Part shown: positions 7,083 through 18,081 of the stretch, piece by piece
Numbering within the stretch: the stretch's first letter is position 1
How the letters are laid out: every line of letters begins with the position of its first letter
DNA from: Pleurotus djamor
Lineage: Eukaryota; Basidiomycota; Agaricomycetes; Agaricales; Pleurotaceae
Direction of reading: 5' to 3'
Assembly: GCA_029747585.1 (NCBI GenBank)
Contig: JAPEVF010000911.1
Span: 1-18,081 of the forward strand
DNA: 18,081 nt
The notes under the pieces: generated by a model
What the model was told of the DNA's origin: nothing
Database searches by the model: none
What the model saw: the letters and a program-made list of their open reading frames with translations, nothing else
Translations under genes and position numbers: made by a program

Positions 7083-10000
7083 TCAAACATTGGGACTAGA
7101 GTCCTTGGTATTGTATCGCGAAGCAGGCAAATCAGTTCGCCTCTTAAACTCCTCAGGGAGGATGACTGCATGATCTATCGCAACGGGGAGACCTCGGTGG
7201 CGGCCTCGAATCATCACCGCACAGAGGACGAGTTTCGAGAGGGGATGGAAGACCGCACAAAAAGAAGCGTTCGTCTAGCGGAATGGGAGAGTTACCAATC
7301 AGTAGACGTCGGACGAAAGGCAGTAAGAAGAAACTGACTGTCGGTGCGCCAAAGCTCAGCCCAACGGTACCGTATGCAGATACCAATTCGAAGACTACAG
7401 AAACGTTCATCAGCCGTGCGTTGTTTTCAAGATGTGAGAGGTACTGACCGACGTTGAAGATATTGAACCAACCATAATTGTCCGGGTTCTCTAGGTTGTT
7501 TTGCTGTGCCATTGCGGTGGAATCAGCACGAGTGTATAGCGTGACAGGAGAGACTCAGAAGAATCACCTCGATGATACAAACAACAAAAATGGCCAACGC
7601 GATCCACCACATGTCTGCCAACGGTAATTTCATAAACGACCCGAAATGGTAGAATACTAAAGACCATACCAAATGCGAGTTGTTTGCGGATATGCATTGA
7701 GAGATAACGTCCCCAGATTTCCACTCGCGATCCAACAGGCTCGAACTCATCTTCGTCATCCTCTTCATCGTCATGAGTGTATATACCGAGTGATTTGTCT
7801 TCGTAAACGTTGGTGGTCCGTACACTATGGAACAATGATATGGACGAGCAATGCGAGGAACAGAGGGTATAGCTTACCTCATTGCGATGGGAAAGACGGA
7901 GATATACATCATGATAACATAGAGGAACCTAAGCAGCGTTAGCTTGTGTGCCAACCGCGTGGAGAAATGAATTACTTGACGGCAGGAGCCAGGGCACTCA
8001 AGACAACGGAGCCGAAGCCAGCAGCACGCACAGCGACTGCTTGCATGAGACCGACAATACAACGCGTACCCAGGGGTATAGACGCGATTTCCGGACTGTT
8101 CAAGTCCAAGACGATAAAGAAAAACCAATCGGTGAAGCTGCAACCACGGATGAGCGAAGGACAAGGATGGGGAGGTGCGTTGACATACGTGAGGCCGAAG
8201 AGCACAGTAAAGAGGAACCATGTTTGATGTGATGGGAAGAGGTATATGAAACAGCGTCGAGGATGGTCGAGGAGGAACTGCAAGGTCTGGTGGAGACGCG
8301 AGCCAGAGGTTATGCATTTTGATATCAACCAGCTAAACAAGGCTTATGAGATGGGCTGACGAACGACCGATGAATCATAACTTACATTGCGAAGCGAAGG
8401 CTGATTATGATATAGAAAACAAGAGTCAGAGGTCCAATAACCGGGGTGTTTGAGACTTACAATATCGGCTATAAGTATATTCGATCAGCTTGGATGGTTT
8501 GCGGAGAAAGGGCATTGCAAGCACTTACAAATGCCGTATTACCAGCGAGCACGAGAAAGAACATCACTAAAATCATAGGGTAGGCGCGTTGAAATGGCAA
8601 CATTGATTGGTCGACAAGAGACATCCCCGTATTGGTATAGGCGGATACAGTTTGGAACAATGAGAACCTGGTGGGGTATATAGGCTTCAGCTGCACGGGA
8701 AGGTAGAGGGAAGACAGCAGCGTACCAGGGCGACGCGAGAGGCTGATGCAATGCGGGAGGTTCAAAATTCGGACGCCATCGGGATGTTGATATATACGGT
8801 GCGATAATTACGAAGCCAAGTACTTGCAATCCGATATGATACTACAATGGTTAATGGTCGTAAGTAGAAGTTGACTCAAGGCGAAGGAAGGACTCACCCC
8901 AGCAACGATCCAAAGCAAGGCATTAAGAGCGCGGTACTCTACACCGCCGAGCTCGTCGAGTTGTTCGCTTGTGAGGTGATGAAAAGCCGAGTTTCGTCCC
9001 ACAGTCGCATCAAATCCAAGGTAAGAAACCGGTCGAGCACCCGTAGGGGCTTCTTGTTGTGTAGTGATGGTGGTAGTAGCTGGGAGAGTCAGTGTTCGAG
9101 ATAGTCTGCTATGTGCGTCTGGGAAGAGCCGTCTGAAAACGGCGGCGATCAGTTCAAAGGGCATTGGAAACCCGCCGAAATCTTCGGTGCCAGGTATCCG
9201 AGGTGGAAGGCGGCTAGTGCCGCTGTGCGAAGCCAGAGTTGCGCCTTCTGTGATTGAACCACCCGCAGATATAGATCCTTGAGTGAAATATCGGTGAAAA
9301 AGAACGAACGGTATATTGATAAGAGTAAACTGACTGCGACGCTCAATTATATCCGTATCATGGACCTGGTGGCCTCGTCGACGCATGGCTTGAGGGGCAA
9401 ACTCGACTGTCTGTGTTCTTGGCATACGAGAGGTTGTGTCATAACGAGGGACTTGGTGGGGACATTAGAAAAAACGTAGATGGGTCACAGAGGGAAAACC
9501 TACAGTTTACAAGGGAGGCGGGTTGAGAAGGTGATCCAGGTTCAGATAACCGACGTTCGTGTCTGTGTACGACGACTATGAAGAGATGCAAAATGATAAT
9601 ATGCATGACATACTTTTGCGACGGCGTTGGCGATTGCGTTAAGCGAGAAACGGAAGCCTGCGCTTGGGGGCTATCTCGCAAGCCTGAAGACCCCAAAGGA
9701 GCAAGTCCGATAGACGAGTCTCCAGGCGATGCAACAGAGGCTCCTTCACTAATCCAGCCACTCGGATTTACTGGCTTGGGAACCTCGTCGTTGACTCGGC
9801 GGATCATCTCAGCTCGCAACTTAGGAGGCCTGTCGACATCCACCTCCGAACGACGATTGAAGAGTGCATTTACTGCCTGGGCAAAACTCTGAGTACGACC
9901 TTCTGGGTGTGGAACGCGTGATGCATTTTCCTCTGCAAGACGTGTGATAATGTGTTTGAAGGACTTTGCAAAGTAGTATCTGTAGCGTGGAGTTATTCTG

Positions 10001-10432
10001 TCGTTAAAGCATGAAACAGTGGACCCCGTACTTCCTAATCAATACAATCAACCAGGAGACAAAGACCTGTGGATATCGTGTCAGTAAGTCGGTAAAAATG
10101 TGGGACCCTTTTTGAACGAACAGGACTTCCGAGGCACATTTGAACGAAGAGTAGGCTTTGTTGCCAAGGAGTCAAAAGACTCAGTTCGACAGTGGCCAAA
10201 CCACAAACTGTCACCGCGCTAACGCATATGAAGAGACAGTCCACAAAATCAATGTGGTTGACACCGTTGCTCGCATACAAAATCGCAGCGAAGATGAGGG
10301 GTGAAAATGTGCTAAATAAAGATACATCGATAAGCGTTTACCAAAAGACGAAACAGTGAAACAAGTTGACAATGCCAGTATATGGATTCGGTAAAAGTTG
10401 AGGTTATTCTTGACAAGTTGCCATAGGGCCAT
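7083..10432 (-). CDS. TRK-type potassium transporter
   Basis: Nineteen exons encode 782 residues: 10432-10371, 10311-10122, 10066-10032, 9979-9614, 9562-9504, 9451-9335, 9277-8898, 8841-8726, 8667-8529, 8468-8461, 8400-8386, 8332-8189, 8137-7976, 7928-7878, 7824-7670, 7614-7568, 7503-7449, 7394-7339 and 7274-7083. The product is a plasma-membrane K+ uptake protein of the fungal Trk/Ktr superfamily. All four pore-loop filter glycines are present: VTVCGLATVE (Gly58), YTNTGMS (Gly456), VRAAGFG (Gly584) and YGTVGLS (Gly712). A long hydrophilic loop (about residues 100-300) with Ser/Pro-rich sequence and TQTVEFAP separates the first and second pore units. RGRHRGLPVAID near the C-terminus is also typical. 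Exons 10 and 11 are only 8 and 15 nt, yet they restore the conserved N-T-A-F-P-I-F-L-R-F-A-I-W-L. The N-terminus is short but fits the family (NNLNFYRIHILAF). Exons 4-6 in the loop are less certain than the rest. Confidence 0.93.
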
Positions 10433-11053
10433 TCACAGTGAAGATGATGCGCAGAATGCTGATTCGGTTTGGGAGAGAAGATGGTGGTCGGAAAACAAAG
10501 GCTGTGATACCTGGAGCGAGGTCAGAAGTTGTGATAAAAACTATCTCCATTTCTTGGTCTCGGCAGCGTCAGAGGAAGCTACGCACCTCTGGCAGAATTC
10601 CCGCATCTTCGGTGTAAAAGGGGACAGGGGCTGGAAGGCTTGGCGAGTTGTTAAATTGGTTCCGTTTCTCAAGTGGGCGACTTTATACATGGGCCTACCG
10701 TACGGCCAGTAGTGTAAGATCTCACTTGCAGGGGCGGAATCATCGTGCAGCTTGCCATTGCGCCCAGACGAACATCGGCGGGTCAGTCACAGCTCACACT
10801 AGAGCTTGGAGGGGGGTGCATGATGGTTTGACTCTAACCATTGCCACCTGGATGGGAAGGGTAAGTCGACTGAAAAGTCCAGTCTAAAGTGCTCGAATTA
10901 TTCACGGTGTTGGTCTGTGCGCTGGAATTAACGCTGGGGTTGTCCGTCGACCGTTGAAACATCTGAACGATGCTCATCGATGATCCGTCGAGAGTTAACG
11001 AGGACCAAGGATCAATAAATTCATCAGAAGAGGATGCATACGATACATACATT
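10433..11053. promoter_or_regulatory. Upstream region of TRK and 3' flank of the UBX gene
   Basis: About 620 nt lie between the TRK start and the UBX stop, both on the minus strand. Open frames are short and do not look coding. A minus-strand TATAAAG at 10682-10688 lies about 250 nt upstream of the TRK ATG. It could serve a long leader but is weak evidence. Confidence 0.35.
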
Positions 11054-13056
11054 CTACTCTTCTTCCTCTTCTTCCTCCTCGTCATCATCATCTACCTGAC
11101 CACTCTCAAGCATCTCAACGACAACCTGGCCCCCTCCACTCAAGCACGCAAAATCAGCGATTCGGCCATTTGAGCTCCATGGGATGTCTTGACGGGGGTA
11201 AGCGTTGACAAGTTTGAAGCCCCACCATGTTTGTCCACTAGGCGATGAGACGACCGCGGCGTTCAGCGCAGCTTCACTTCTAAGCTCGGTGTTGCCTGAG
11301 GGAACGCTCTCTGGATCGTCCACCGAGGTTGAGAGCATTTGCGTGTCGATGTACGCGTACAACAGTGTCAACGACGTGTCCCCTGGGAACGTCTGGACCA
11401 CCCGTCGATTGTCTGGCAATCGTATCGCCAAACGCACTCCTGTCGATGTGGTATTCAAAAATGGCGCAACAACATTTCGTCGTGTCCACCTCCTCCATGC
11501 CATCCGCGTCTCCTCTGCGCGTTGCTTTTCTTCCGCAATCGACGCTTTCAACGCAGCTTCCATCGCCTCCTTCTCCTCCCTTCTCCCTTGTTCCTCACGT
11601 GCAACCCTTTCAGCCTCCATACGCGCGTGTATACGTTCCCTGTCGCGTTGCGCTGACAAGGCAAATGCGCGGTCCTGCTCTTCGCGGAGGAGACGCTCGG
11701 TGTTGCGTTGATGTTGCAGAGACTTCTGACGCTGTAAGAAAGGTGTTACGCGTGGCAGAAGGAGGGTGGTTAAGTGGTGAGTCAGCGTGGAGGGGGAGGT
11801 GAGGGAAGAAGGGGGTCCCTGGTGACGCGAGAGAACGGTCATGGAGGGTGTGGAATTGGAAGAGGAGGTAGAGGAGGAGGAGGCAATGGTACGCGTTGGC
11901 TGAAGAGCCACGAAGGCAACAAAGGGGTATGTTGTTGCTTGGAGTTTCTCAGAGGCTGCCGTTTAAAGAGTGAGTGAGTATACATGAATAAATTATGGGC
12001 TAGAGAATACGCACCACTCCATGCTTCGTGATCACGGACGTCCCCACCCCATACGAGGATGTCGTTCTCTTGCAACAGCTTCACAAATTTAGAGTCGGTG
12101 AGGGTTTGTCTGTTAGAGAAAGTATTGAATCAGAAGGCTGTATTTTATGCCTGACGTGAAGGGACGGACCTTTTGAATTCAACCACATCGTCGTGTTCCT
12201 CGCTAACCAAGATAACACACGCAATGCGGAATTCTTTCTGACAGAGCCGAAGAGCTTGTTCGTATGTCCCCGTGTAGAAATCAGGCAAGAATTTCTCCGT
12301 GGCACCGACCCCAGCGCCCACGTTAGTGCGGGAGGTAAGGGTAGACGTAGAAGGACCAGCAGTCCCAGAAGTATTCGTAGAATTCGCGGTGCTCCGACCA
12401 ATACAGACAGCACCCGTTTCTTCCTCAAGCTCACGTATCCACGCTTCTGTGGGGTTAACTCCACGACGTGAAGATGGGGGTGGCGGTCGACGAGTTGCTC
12501 GACGGGTGTAGAAGTTAAGTAGCGAGAATTGGGGTACGGGGATCCGGAGAAGGGAGAATACAAAGTGGAGGATGTTGGAGATGAGGTGGAAGGGGAATGT
12601 CAATATTGAGAGCAGGGGTCGGGGGATTAGTTGCCAGGACTATGCAAATCAGTATAGNAAAAAATTGGGCGCGTGTAAAAACGTACATTAGGTTGACTGC
12701 GACCATGAGGAGGAGCGTAGGACGACTCTGAGTCGTCCAGTTCAAACCGTTCGTAACGAGACTCCTCCGTGCCAGCGCCGGCGCGACTCGACGGTAATGT
12801 CGGCACTGATGATGCTCGTGGAGGAGCGAGGCCACCGCTGAATATGACATCCGCAGCTTTCTACACAATCCACGGTTCAGTCTCGACTTCCACGCACATG
12901 TATGGTGAATATGTAGTCTGTAGCACTTACGTGGACGTCCCAGTCGACGGACTGAAGAATAGATATGGAGACATCGTCGTCTGCGCCGTTAGTCAGATCG
13001 CGAATTTGTTGCAGAGCTTGTTGTTGAGACGGCGTCAAGCCCGTGTTGCTGGACAT
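11054..13056 (-). CDS. UBA-UAS-UBX domain protein, FAF2/UBXD8-like
   Basis: Exons 13056-12931, 12860-12687, 12639-12170, 12109-12015 and 11955-11054 encode 588 residues. A UBA-like helix bundle lies at about residues 8-50 (ILQSVDWDVHKAADVIF). An acidic linker is followed by a hydrophobic hairpin candidate at 101-134 (LLSILTFPFHLISNILHF). A UAS thioredoxin-like domain covers about 150-320 (CQKEFRIACVILV, FVKLLQENDILVWGGDV, TTYPFVAFVAL). A charged coiled coil spans about 363-441, and a UBX domain about 460-571 with a YPR turn in NAYPRQDIPW. The chain ends in a run of Asp/Glu. This order is that of FAF2/UBXD8, which brings p97/Cdc48 to ubiquitinated clients at the ER and lipid droplets in ERAD. 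That role is inferred from family. Intron 2 (12686-12640) contains an N at 12658. It lies 176 nt downstream of the TFIIIC gene on the same strand. Confidence 0.9.
11057..11092 (-). repeat. Low-complexity purine tract encoding the acidic tail
   Basis: On the coding strand this is a GAA/GAG/GAT-type run encoding Asp-4 followed by Glu-8, just before the stop. It is prone to length change and to alignment artefacts. Confidence 0.8.
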
Positions 13057-13232
13057 TGTGGTGGAAGTACGACGAGGAGGAGGACAAGGTGTGTTTTGGG
13101 CGCTCGACGGACTTGGGCTCGGACACAATGCGGTGTGGCACGTCGGCGCCACAGTATATTGCTCTTTACACTTTATGCTTTGTTGATAACGATAATAATG
13201 ATAGTTACATGACACGGAACGATGTACTAGAG

Positions 13233-16200
13233 TTAAATAACCATCACATAATTGTACCCACAAAAGGGACAACGGTGGCCAGCTTCCAACATGTCTTCGA
13301 CAATCCAACCTAACGAAGGAAGGCTATTTGTTGGTGTAGATGTTGATCCAGAAGGTTGTATCAGCGCTTTGCGCGTGCACCCTATACATGTCCTCACAGA
13401 CGTCGTGGAGAGTATGAAAGACGTCACTGAGCACCGATCTACGTATACCCATCGTTTGAGCAAAAAGTCAAGCCATCAACAGAGTGAAGGTGGAACTCAC
13501 TCCAACGATGACCATTTTCACACCTTGCGTTCGTAATATTCTCCAACGGCACATTCGCACAGCACGCAGGGCAGTTCTCATTTAACGACGTTGGGGTGAG
13601 CGAGTCCGCTGAAACGTGGATGCTGATATTAGAAGAGTTGATGAGGTTGATTAGCGAGTCGCGGAGGATGAGGATGTCAGGAGGACAGCGAGGGAGGAGT
13701 GTTTGCACGATCAGGCGGCTGATGAAGGGGATGTCGGTCTCTAGAAATAGGCGGATTTTAAGGTTAAGGATGAAAAGGTCGATGAGAAGGAAAGGGATGA
13801 ACCTTGTAGGACGGGAACGACTGCTAGGAGATGCCGGAGGCTTGTGCGAAGGATATGGTGCGAGATGTGGTCAAGGAGGGTTTGAGCGATCTGACCGCAG
13901 GCTTGTTGCTTTTCTGGGTCTGTATAATGTTTCTAAGAGAGGGTAAGCCACGCCGCCGCTAGTAACTGTAGAACTAGAGTACCCAGATGTAGTCGGCCAA
14001 AGCCAACCGAACTCGATAAGACTGGACGCTCTCCAGGCCAAATAGATGTTCCTTTAAGCTCTGTCTAAAGGACCGTCGGAATCGATCTGATAGACCATCG
14101 GTGGAAGACACCCCGAGCGGCTCGAGGGCTTCGGAATGTGGTTCCGGCGTGATGAGTTGGAGGAGGTGGTTGTGAAGTCTATCAACGACTTCTGGCCGTT
14201 GTAAACGATGATAAACGGGTCGTAAGACTTTGTGGGGTGAGAGGCCATGGGCTAGCAGTGAGCGACGGGGTTTTCGTCAGTAGGGGTCCCTTTGGAGTCA
14301 CACAACTCGGACATACAAACTTGAGTGCTGGTGAAAACTGTTTGGAGGTCACGGAGGAGAGTGTCATCATTATGTCCATCATCGAGGAGCTGCGCAGTGA
14401 TGAGCATGCAGTTATGTTTCGCTTCATGCTTGTAGCTAAAGTCGGACGGCCTGCAAGCTCTAGAACGCAGTTGTTGTTAGTCTGTAATACTTCATGATAT
14501 AGAGAGAAAACATACTCATGAAGCCAGATAAAGGTGGAATCATCGTATCCAGCCATGCCACCAATCCGGCAAACGTCACGAGGGGTTGACGCAATAGGCT
14601 CGCAAGCTTCGAAGGTACGTCGCACACGTAAAGATAGACCCTTCGACGAAACGTTTTCAGTATTTTCATGATTTGTGGGCGCAAGTGTGGTGGGAGAGAA
14701 ACTGGGATTGGTGGAGAACCCATGGATTGCATGGAACGAGCCGTCGAAGAGAGAAATGATCAGGACATCTTGACGAGCGATGTAGTGCGCGCCGGATATT
14801 GGACGGAGGCTAGATTGACCAGGATGAGACTGTGTTTCGAGTCGTAGTTGGCGTTGGCCAGACCAGTGGCTGACTTCATTGCCATTGGTTTCAAGGCCGA
14901 GAGACCAGAGATGGACGATACCGGGAGTACCGAAAACTAAGATTGGCTGTAAAGAGTTCATCCCATAATGAGCGACACATCAAGTGAGGATGAAAGACTA
15001 AACATACACTTCTACCTGGCGGCTCAATCCAGACCATACCTCCCGTAGCAGGTGGCGCGGAAATAGCAAGTTCATTCAGAGGTCCGATGCGAATGTCAAT
15101 GGTGTATTGCCGTGAAAGTGAATGTTCAGGTCCAACGATCGACAGCGTTTGTTCCAACTTCAAGAGTACGATTCGGTTGGAAGGTGTGGCTACGGCGACC
15201 ATCGCAAAGTCTACCTTATATTAGCGATAGACTTTTGGAAGGGGGGGATGAAAAGAGCGAACAACTCAGAGGGTCAACGGGAGTCCAGGAAGATACGGAT
15301 ATTTGGGTAACCCATCCATCATGAACAGATATTTTCTCCTGCACATCGAGCGATGGTTTGTCGTCAAGTCTGTAGGACCCGTAAAAATTGCATGGCGAAC
15401 AGACTCGATGAACTCACCGAAATAACAACAAAGAACCAGCTCGAGTACCGGCTATGAGCAGGGAACTATCGACGGCAGGCTGTGGGGACATTCCGAAACC
15501 CACATTCTTTGTCCAAGAAATACCTGTCTACTCGGTCGGTAGAACGTCCAGCGTCCGCATGCAGAGGGGGGAAGACAGACAAGTGATCTGAAGCTCTAAT
15601 ACATCTTGTATAGCAGTGGGTTTAGATGTCGTCAGGGTATGGGAGGTATAATCGTGGATCTATGGAAATTGTGGTGGCATAGAGTATCAATAAACTTTCG
15701 GGTTGAGGAGGTCAGGATTCAATAGGACATACCACGCTCCATTCTCCCTTGAGGATATCCTTGCTGGGTCCCCAGATTGAGAGGTCCATGTTTGAGGTCA
15801 GGATAGCGAGGACACAGCTAGATTGCCTGAATGAGAGACTGGGATGGGTAGCGGAGGATCTGCTCACGTAGCACTTTCCGATCTGTTCGTCGGTGAAGGA
15901 CAAACAGCCTTGACAGCAACATCAAGGGATCCAAAGGAAACAGCCCCCCATCCTACACACACCCATGTCAGCATAAATATGAGGAGTTCATCAAGCATAC
16001 CATTCAAAGCACCTTGTGAGTAGTCCGGCCACTTCGTCGGGGTCAATTTCTCGATATCAATCAAGTTGTGATACCACCCAATGGACCAATTTTCGACAAC
16101 ATTCTGCGAAGCTGCGGATCTAATGACGGAGGCCACGTCAAAGCTGATACCAGGCTGAGGTGTCTACACAGTGATAAGGGAGGAACATCAATACTTGTTT

Positions 16201-16365
16201 TCTCAACGCGGATGGAGTGGTAAAAAATACCAAGATATACACGGCCGATTTGGTCGCGAAAAGGAGTTGTCCATCATCGGACCATTGCAAACAACGAACT
16301 GAAGGGAACGGTATGGCTGCGGGCACATTGAGTGTAGACAATACCGGGACGGTCGAATCCGTCAT
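13233..16365 (-). CDS. General transcription factor IIIC, 90 kDa-type subunit (GTF3C4-like)
   Basis: Fourteen exons encode about 789 residues: 16365-16231, 16163-16001, 15952-15868, 15826-15733, 15659-15581, 15523-15418, 15369-15279, 15214-15008, 14946-14516, 14450-14317, 14251-13983, 13932-13803, 13740-13501 and 13438-13233. The N-terminal two thirds is a WD-type region (LQWSDDGQLLFATKSAVYIL, WGAVSFGSLDVAV, LAILTSNMDLSIWGP, LVFGTPGIVHLWSLG) like the TFIIIC delta domain. The C-terminal zinc domain has C698-P-A-C701, C715-E-N-G-H719, RC724, C739-I-G-C742 and HRC778-P-F-C781, as in the TFIIIC zinc-finger family. TFIIIC recognises the A and B boxes of tRNA genes and recruits TFIIIB for RNA polymerase III. 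The start at 16365 gives MTDSTVPVLSTLNVP; an upstream in-frame ATG at 16467 adds basic, unconserved-looking sequence. The donor ending exon 2 could alternatively lie 12 nt earlier, which would give 785 residues. Confidence 0.9.
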
Positions 16366-16765
16366 GGCTGGATTGAAGATTGAAGTCCGTGAGCGCTTGG
16401 CACTTCCTTCTAATTGCCTCCATCTTAGCCAAGCGACCTTTCTGCGGACGACAAACCCTCTCATCAATACGCGTCTTTATAAATGACCTACACGACGTGC
16501 TCGTCGATGCTTCACAGTGCATCGACTGGAATATCCAAGCTATCCCTCCAAAACGCGTGGTGGTTTGAAGGCCTCGCGTCGAATAGCCATTCAACCGATC
16601 AACCTATACGGCCTTTCCGGTCTCGATTTATGTAACAATAGACGGAAGATATACTAGGGCTCTTGTCTTCATATAAAAAAACGCGTTCCTCGCCCTCGCC
16701 GACACGCTTTTTCAACACCTTGCTCTGCTCAGTCTCGAACTATCACCCACTTACCTACACGAAGG
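16366..16765. promoter_or_regulatory. Divergent promoter region between TFIIIC subunit and membrane-protein gene
   Basis: About 400 nt separate the two start codons. TATAAAAAA on the plus strand at 16672-16680 lies about 90 nt before ATG 16766 and is followed by a pyrimidine-rich leader, a good fungal core promoter for the rightward gene. No clear TATA is visible on the TFIIIC side. Confidence 0.5.
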
Positions 16766-17922
16766 ATGAGCTCCGCTCAGCACGAAGGAACCACGTCAGC
16801 ACTCTCGAAGCTGAAGAGCGCACTCGCTACTCTGGACCGGAGTAGAGAAATTCCAATGCTTACGGTCAGGCGAAGGATTGAGGCTGACCGTACGTCAGCA
16901 AGCGTACTTGCGGTTCTCATAACCTTTGTAAGTGAGCCCATAACATTCATTCCTACAGAATATCTGGGGGGTAACTCAATTTTGCTCTGCTTGTGGCGTC
17001 CAGACTATATTCGCAGCGGGCGTTCAAGCCCGCGTAATTGCTTCAATGCTTGGACCTGACGACAGTCCAGCCATGATCACAGCAAAGTGGTTCGGCTTCA
17101 ACGGCTTAGTTCTCGAGATCCTAAGCAGTTCATTCGGCTCACTCGAACTGATCTCTCGCTATCAATCCATCCACAAGGCTGAGCAAGACCTTGCTCTGAT
17201 CCAAGAGGCCTACCATCTTCTCAGCAACAAACTCAGCTCGATGAAAGAGCGCGTTGAATCTTCGGTGGAGCCATTAGATGGCTACGACTCGGATATCGCA
17301 TACGTCGATGCAGATGTTGCGACGTTCGAATCTTTGGTGCAGAAGATCAGTTCACTCTACTCCCGCCCCGCCGCAAAACACGGGTTGGTCGATCGCTTCA
17401 TGGGGCTCCCGTCCATGCGTCATTCACTTCCCCAAGAATCCTTGCTGCCCCCGAGCGCAACATGGCCGATCCTCCGCCCTTTCTCTGAAGTCCCTGTCTC
17501 ACCCCTCATCTTGGAACGAAGGAACGGGATGCTGCCGATCGTAGATTCAATGACCGTCCCTTTCATGGCCTTAGCCGTCGTCTTCTTACTCATATCAGTC
17601 ATTGCACAAGCCTTCGCTGCACAAGTGCGTCAGATATGGCTCGGATGTATCGTCCTTACCGGGTTTGCCGTCGTTCTTGGGCCGGTATGGATATATTTTG
17701 CAGACGCACATTCTAGAGATCGAAGTAAGTTGTCCATCTCATAAGATTTTGATTGGCTCAAATTGAATCAAATCAGAGACTTTAGAACGCGCGTTGGATG
17801 CAGAAATCGGGGTGTTTCGGTTTCGTTTGAGTCCACCGCGCTCTCAGAAAGTTTTCATGGAAACTCATGATGGGTCGACCTCAAGTTTGGCTTCCGCCAC
17901 CGGGTCACATCATACTCTATGA
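16766..17922 (+). CDS. Four-helix membrane protein of unknown function (Agaricomycete hypothetical)
   Basis: Exons 16766-16927, 17004-17724 and 17777-17922 encode 342 residues. A charged N-terminus (about 40 residues) leads to a first hydrophobic segment spliced across intron 1 (VLAVLITF-TIFAAGVQARV). A second, weaker one is FNGLVLEILSSSFGSLELI. A long cytosolic-looking middle part (about 105-215) contains a helical, probably coiled-coil stretch (AEQDLALIQEAYHLLSNKL). Two strong helices follow near the C-terminus (VPFMALAVVFLLISVIAQAF and WLGCIVLTGFAVVLGPVWIYF). The tail is Ser-rich (STSSLASATGSHHTL). The layout resembles a lineage-specific family of basidiomycete membrane proteins with no known function. 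I infer no function. The last intron (17725-17776) is supported by a canonical GTAAGT donor and an open frame beyond it; without it the protein would end KLSIS at 17744. Confidence 0.8.
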
Positions 17923-18081
17923 AAATCCTGTATGGAGGTCCCTTAGCATCCTTGTCGACATGTTGGTAAATCTCATGATCTCATGGGCGCGGCTTTACCG
18001 TTGTCAAGTGGTCGAGACTTCTACAGCCCAAAGGGTAGGGAGAAACGTTGATGTTATTGAGGTTGTCAACGAGAAGACCAG
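17923..18081. other. Right-edge flank
   Basis: This is the 3' flank of the membrane-protein gene. I see no coding frame, RNA or repeat I can support in these 159 bases. Confidence 0.4.

Noticed and set aside
7673..8232. Plus-strand frames across the TRK gene
   Set aside because: They overlap TRK exons with pore-loop motifs on the minus strand and have low-quality composition.
11205..11802. Long plus-strand open frames opposite the UBX gene
   Set aside because: They are mirror frames of a GC-rich, Arg/Glu-rich coding exon. The minus strand has clear UAS, coiled-coil and UBX features.
951..12658. Single ambiguous bases at 951, 4736 and 12658
   Set aside because: They lie in two introns and one intergenic stretch, do not disrupt any called exon, and are best read as assembly ambiguity rather than biology.
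13596..13946. Plus-strand Arg/Met-rich frame
   Set aside because: It is antisense to exons 12 and 13 of the TFIIIC subunit and the intron between them, with no domain or splice support.

Overview
This is a nuclear window from a basidiomycete fungus, most likely an Agaricomycete. Genes are dense and lie on both strands. Nearly all are broken by short GT-AG introns (about 41-76 nt), and intergenic spaces are small. Spliced products match eukaryotic and fungal families: RBM18, SEC11, TRK, FAF2-type UBX and TFIIIC. I see no prokaryotic, viral or transposon signature and no tRNA, rRNA or CRISPR array. Exon boundaries were read by eye, by joining splice sites that keep frame and restore family motifs.

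Layout from left to right: (1) the last coding exon of a plus-strand gene at the left edge (1-123). (2) A minus-strand RBM18-like RNA-binding protein (269-1365), divergent from a small plus-strand gene (1438-1902) whose frame appears broken twice. (3) A local array of minus-strand isoprenylcysteine methyltransferase-like (ICMT-like) membrane genes between 2048 and 5698: two intact 220-residue copies (2048-2773 and 4979-5698) flank at least three decayed pieces (3613-3650, 3756-3985, 4175-4480). Non-coding upstream sequence was duplicated with them. (4) The plus-strand signal peptidase catalytic subunit SEC11 (6108-6978, six exons), divergent from the right-hand methyltransferase gene and convergent with (5) a minus-strand TRK potassium transporter (7083-10432, 19 exons including exons of 8 and 15 nt). 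(6) A minus-strand UBA-UAS-UBX protein of the FAF2/UBXD8 type (11054-13056). (7) A minus-strand TFIIIC 90 kDa-type subunit with a C-terminal zinc domain (13233-16365, 14 exons). (8) A divergent plus-strand four-helix membrane protein of unknown function (16766-17922).

The intact genes are mainly housekeeping: ER signal peptide cleavage, ER-linked ubiquitin/p97 function, RNA polymerase III initiation, potassium uptake and RNA binding. They are neighbours, not a pathway. The changing part is the methyltransferase array, which shows recent gene birth and decay. I found no convincing undescribed multi-gene system. The most interesting points are the array with its duplicated upstream block, a GC-AG intron recognised from the paralogue, the TRK micro-exons, and the twice-shifted small gene.
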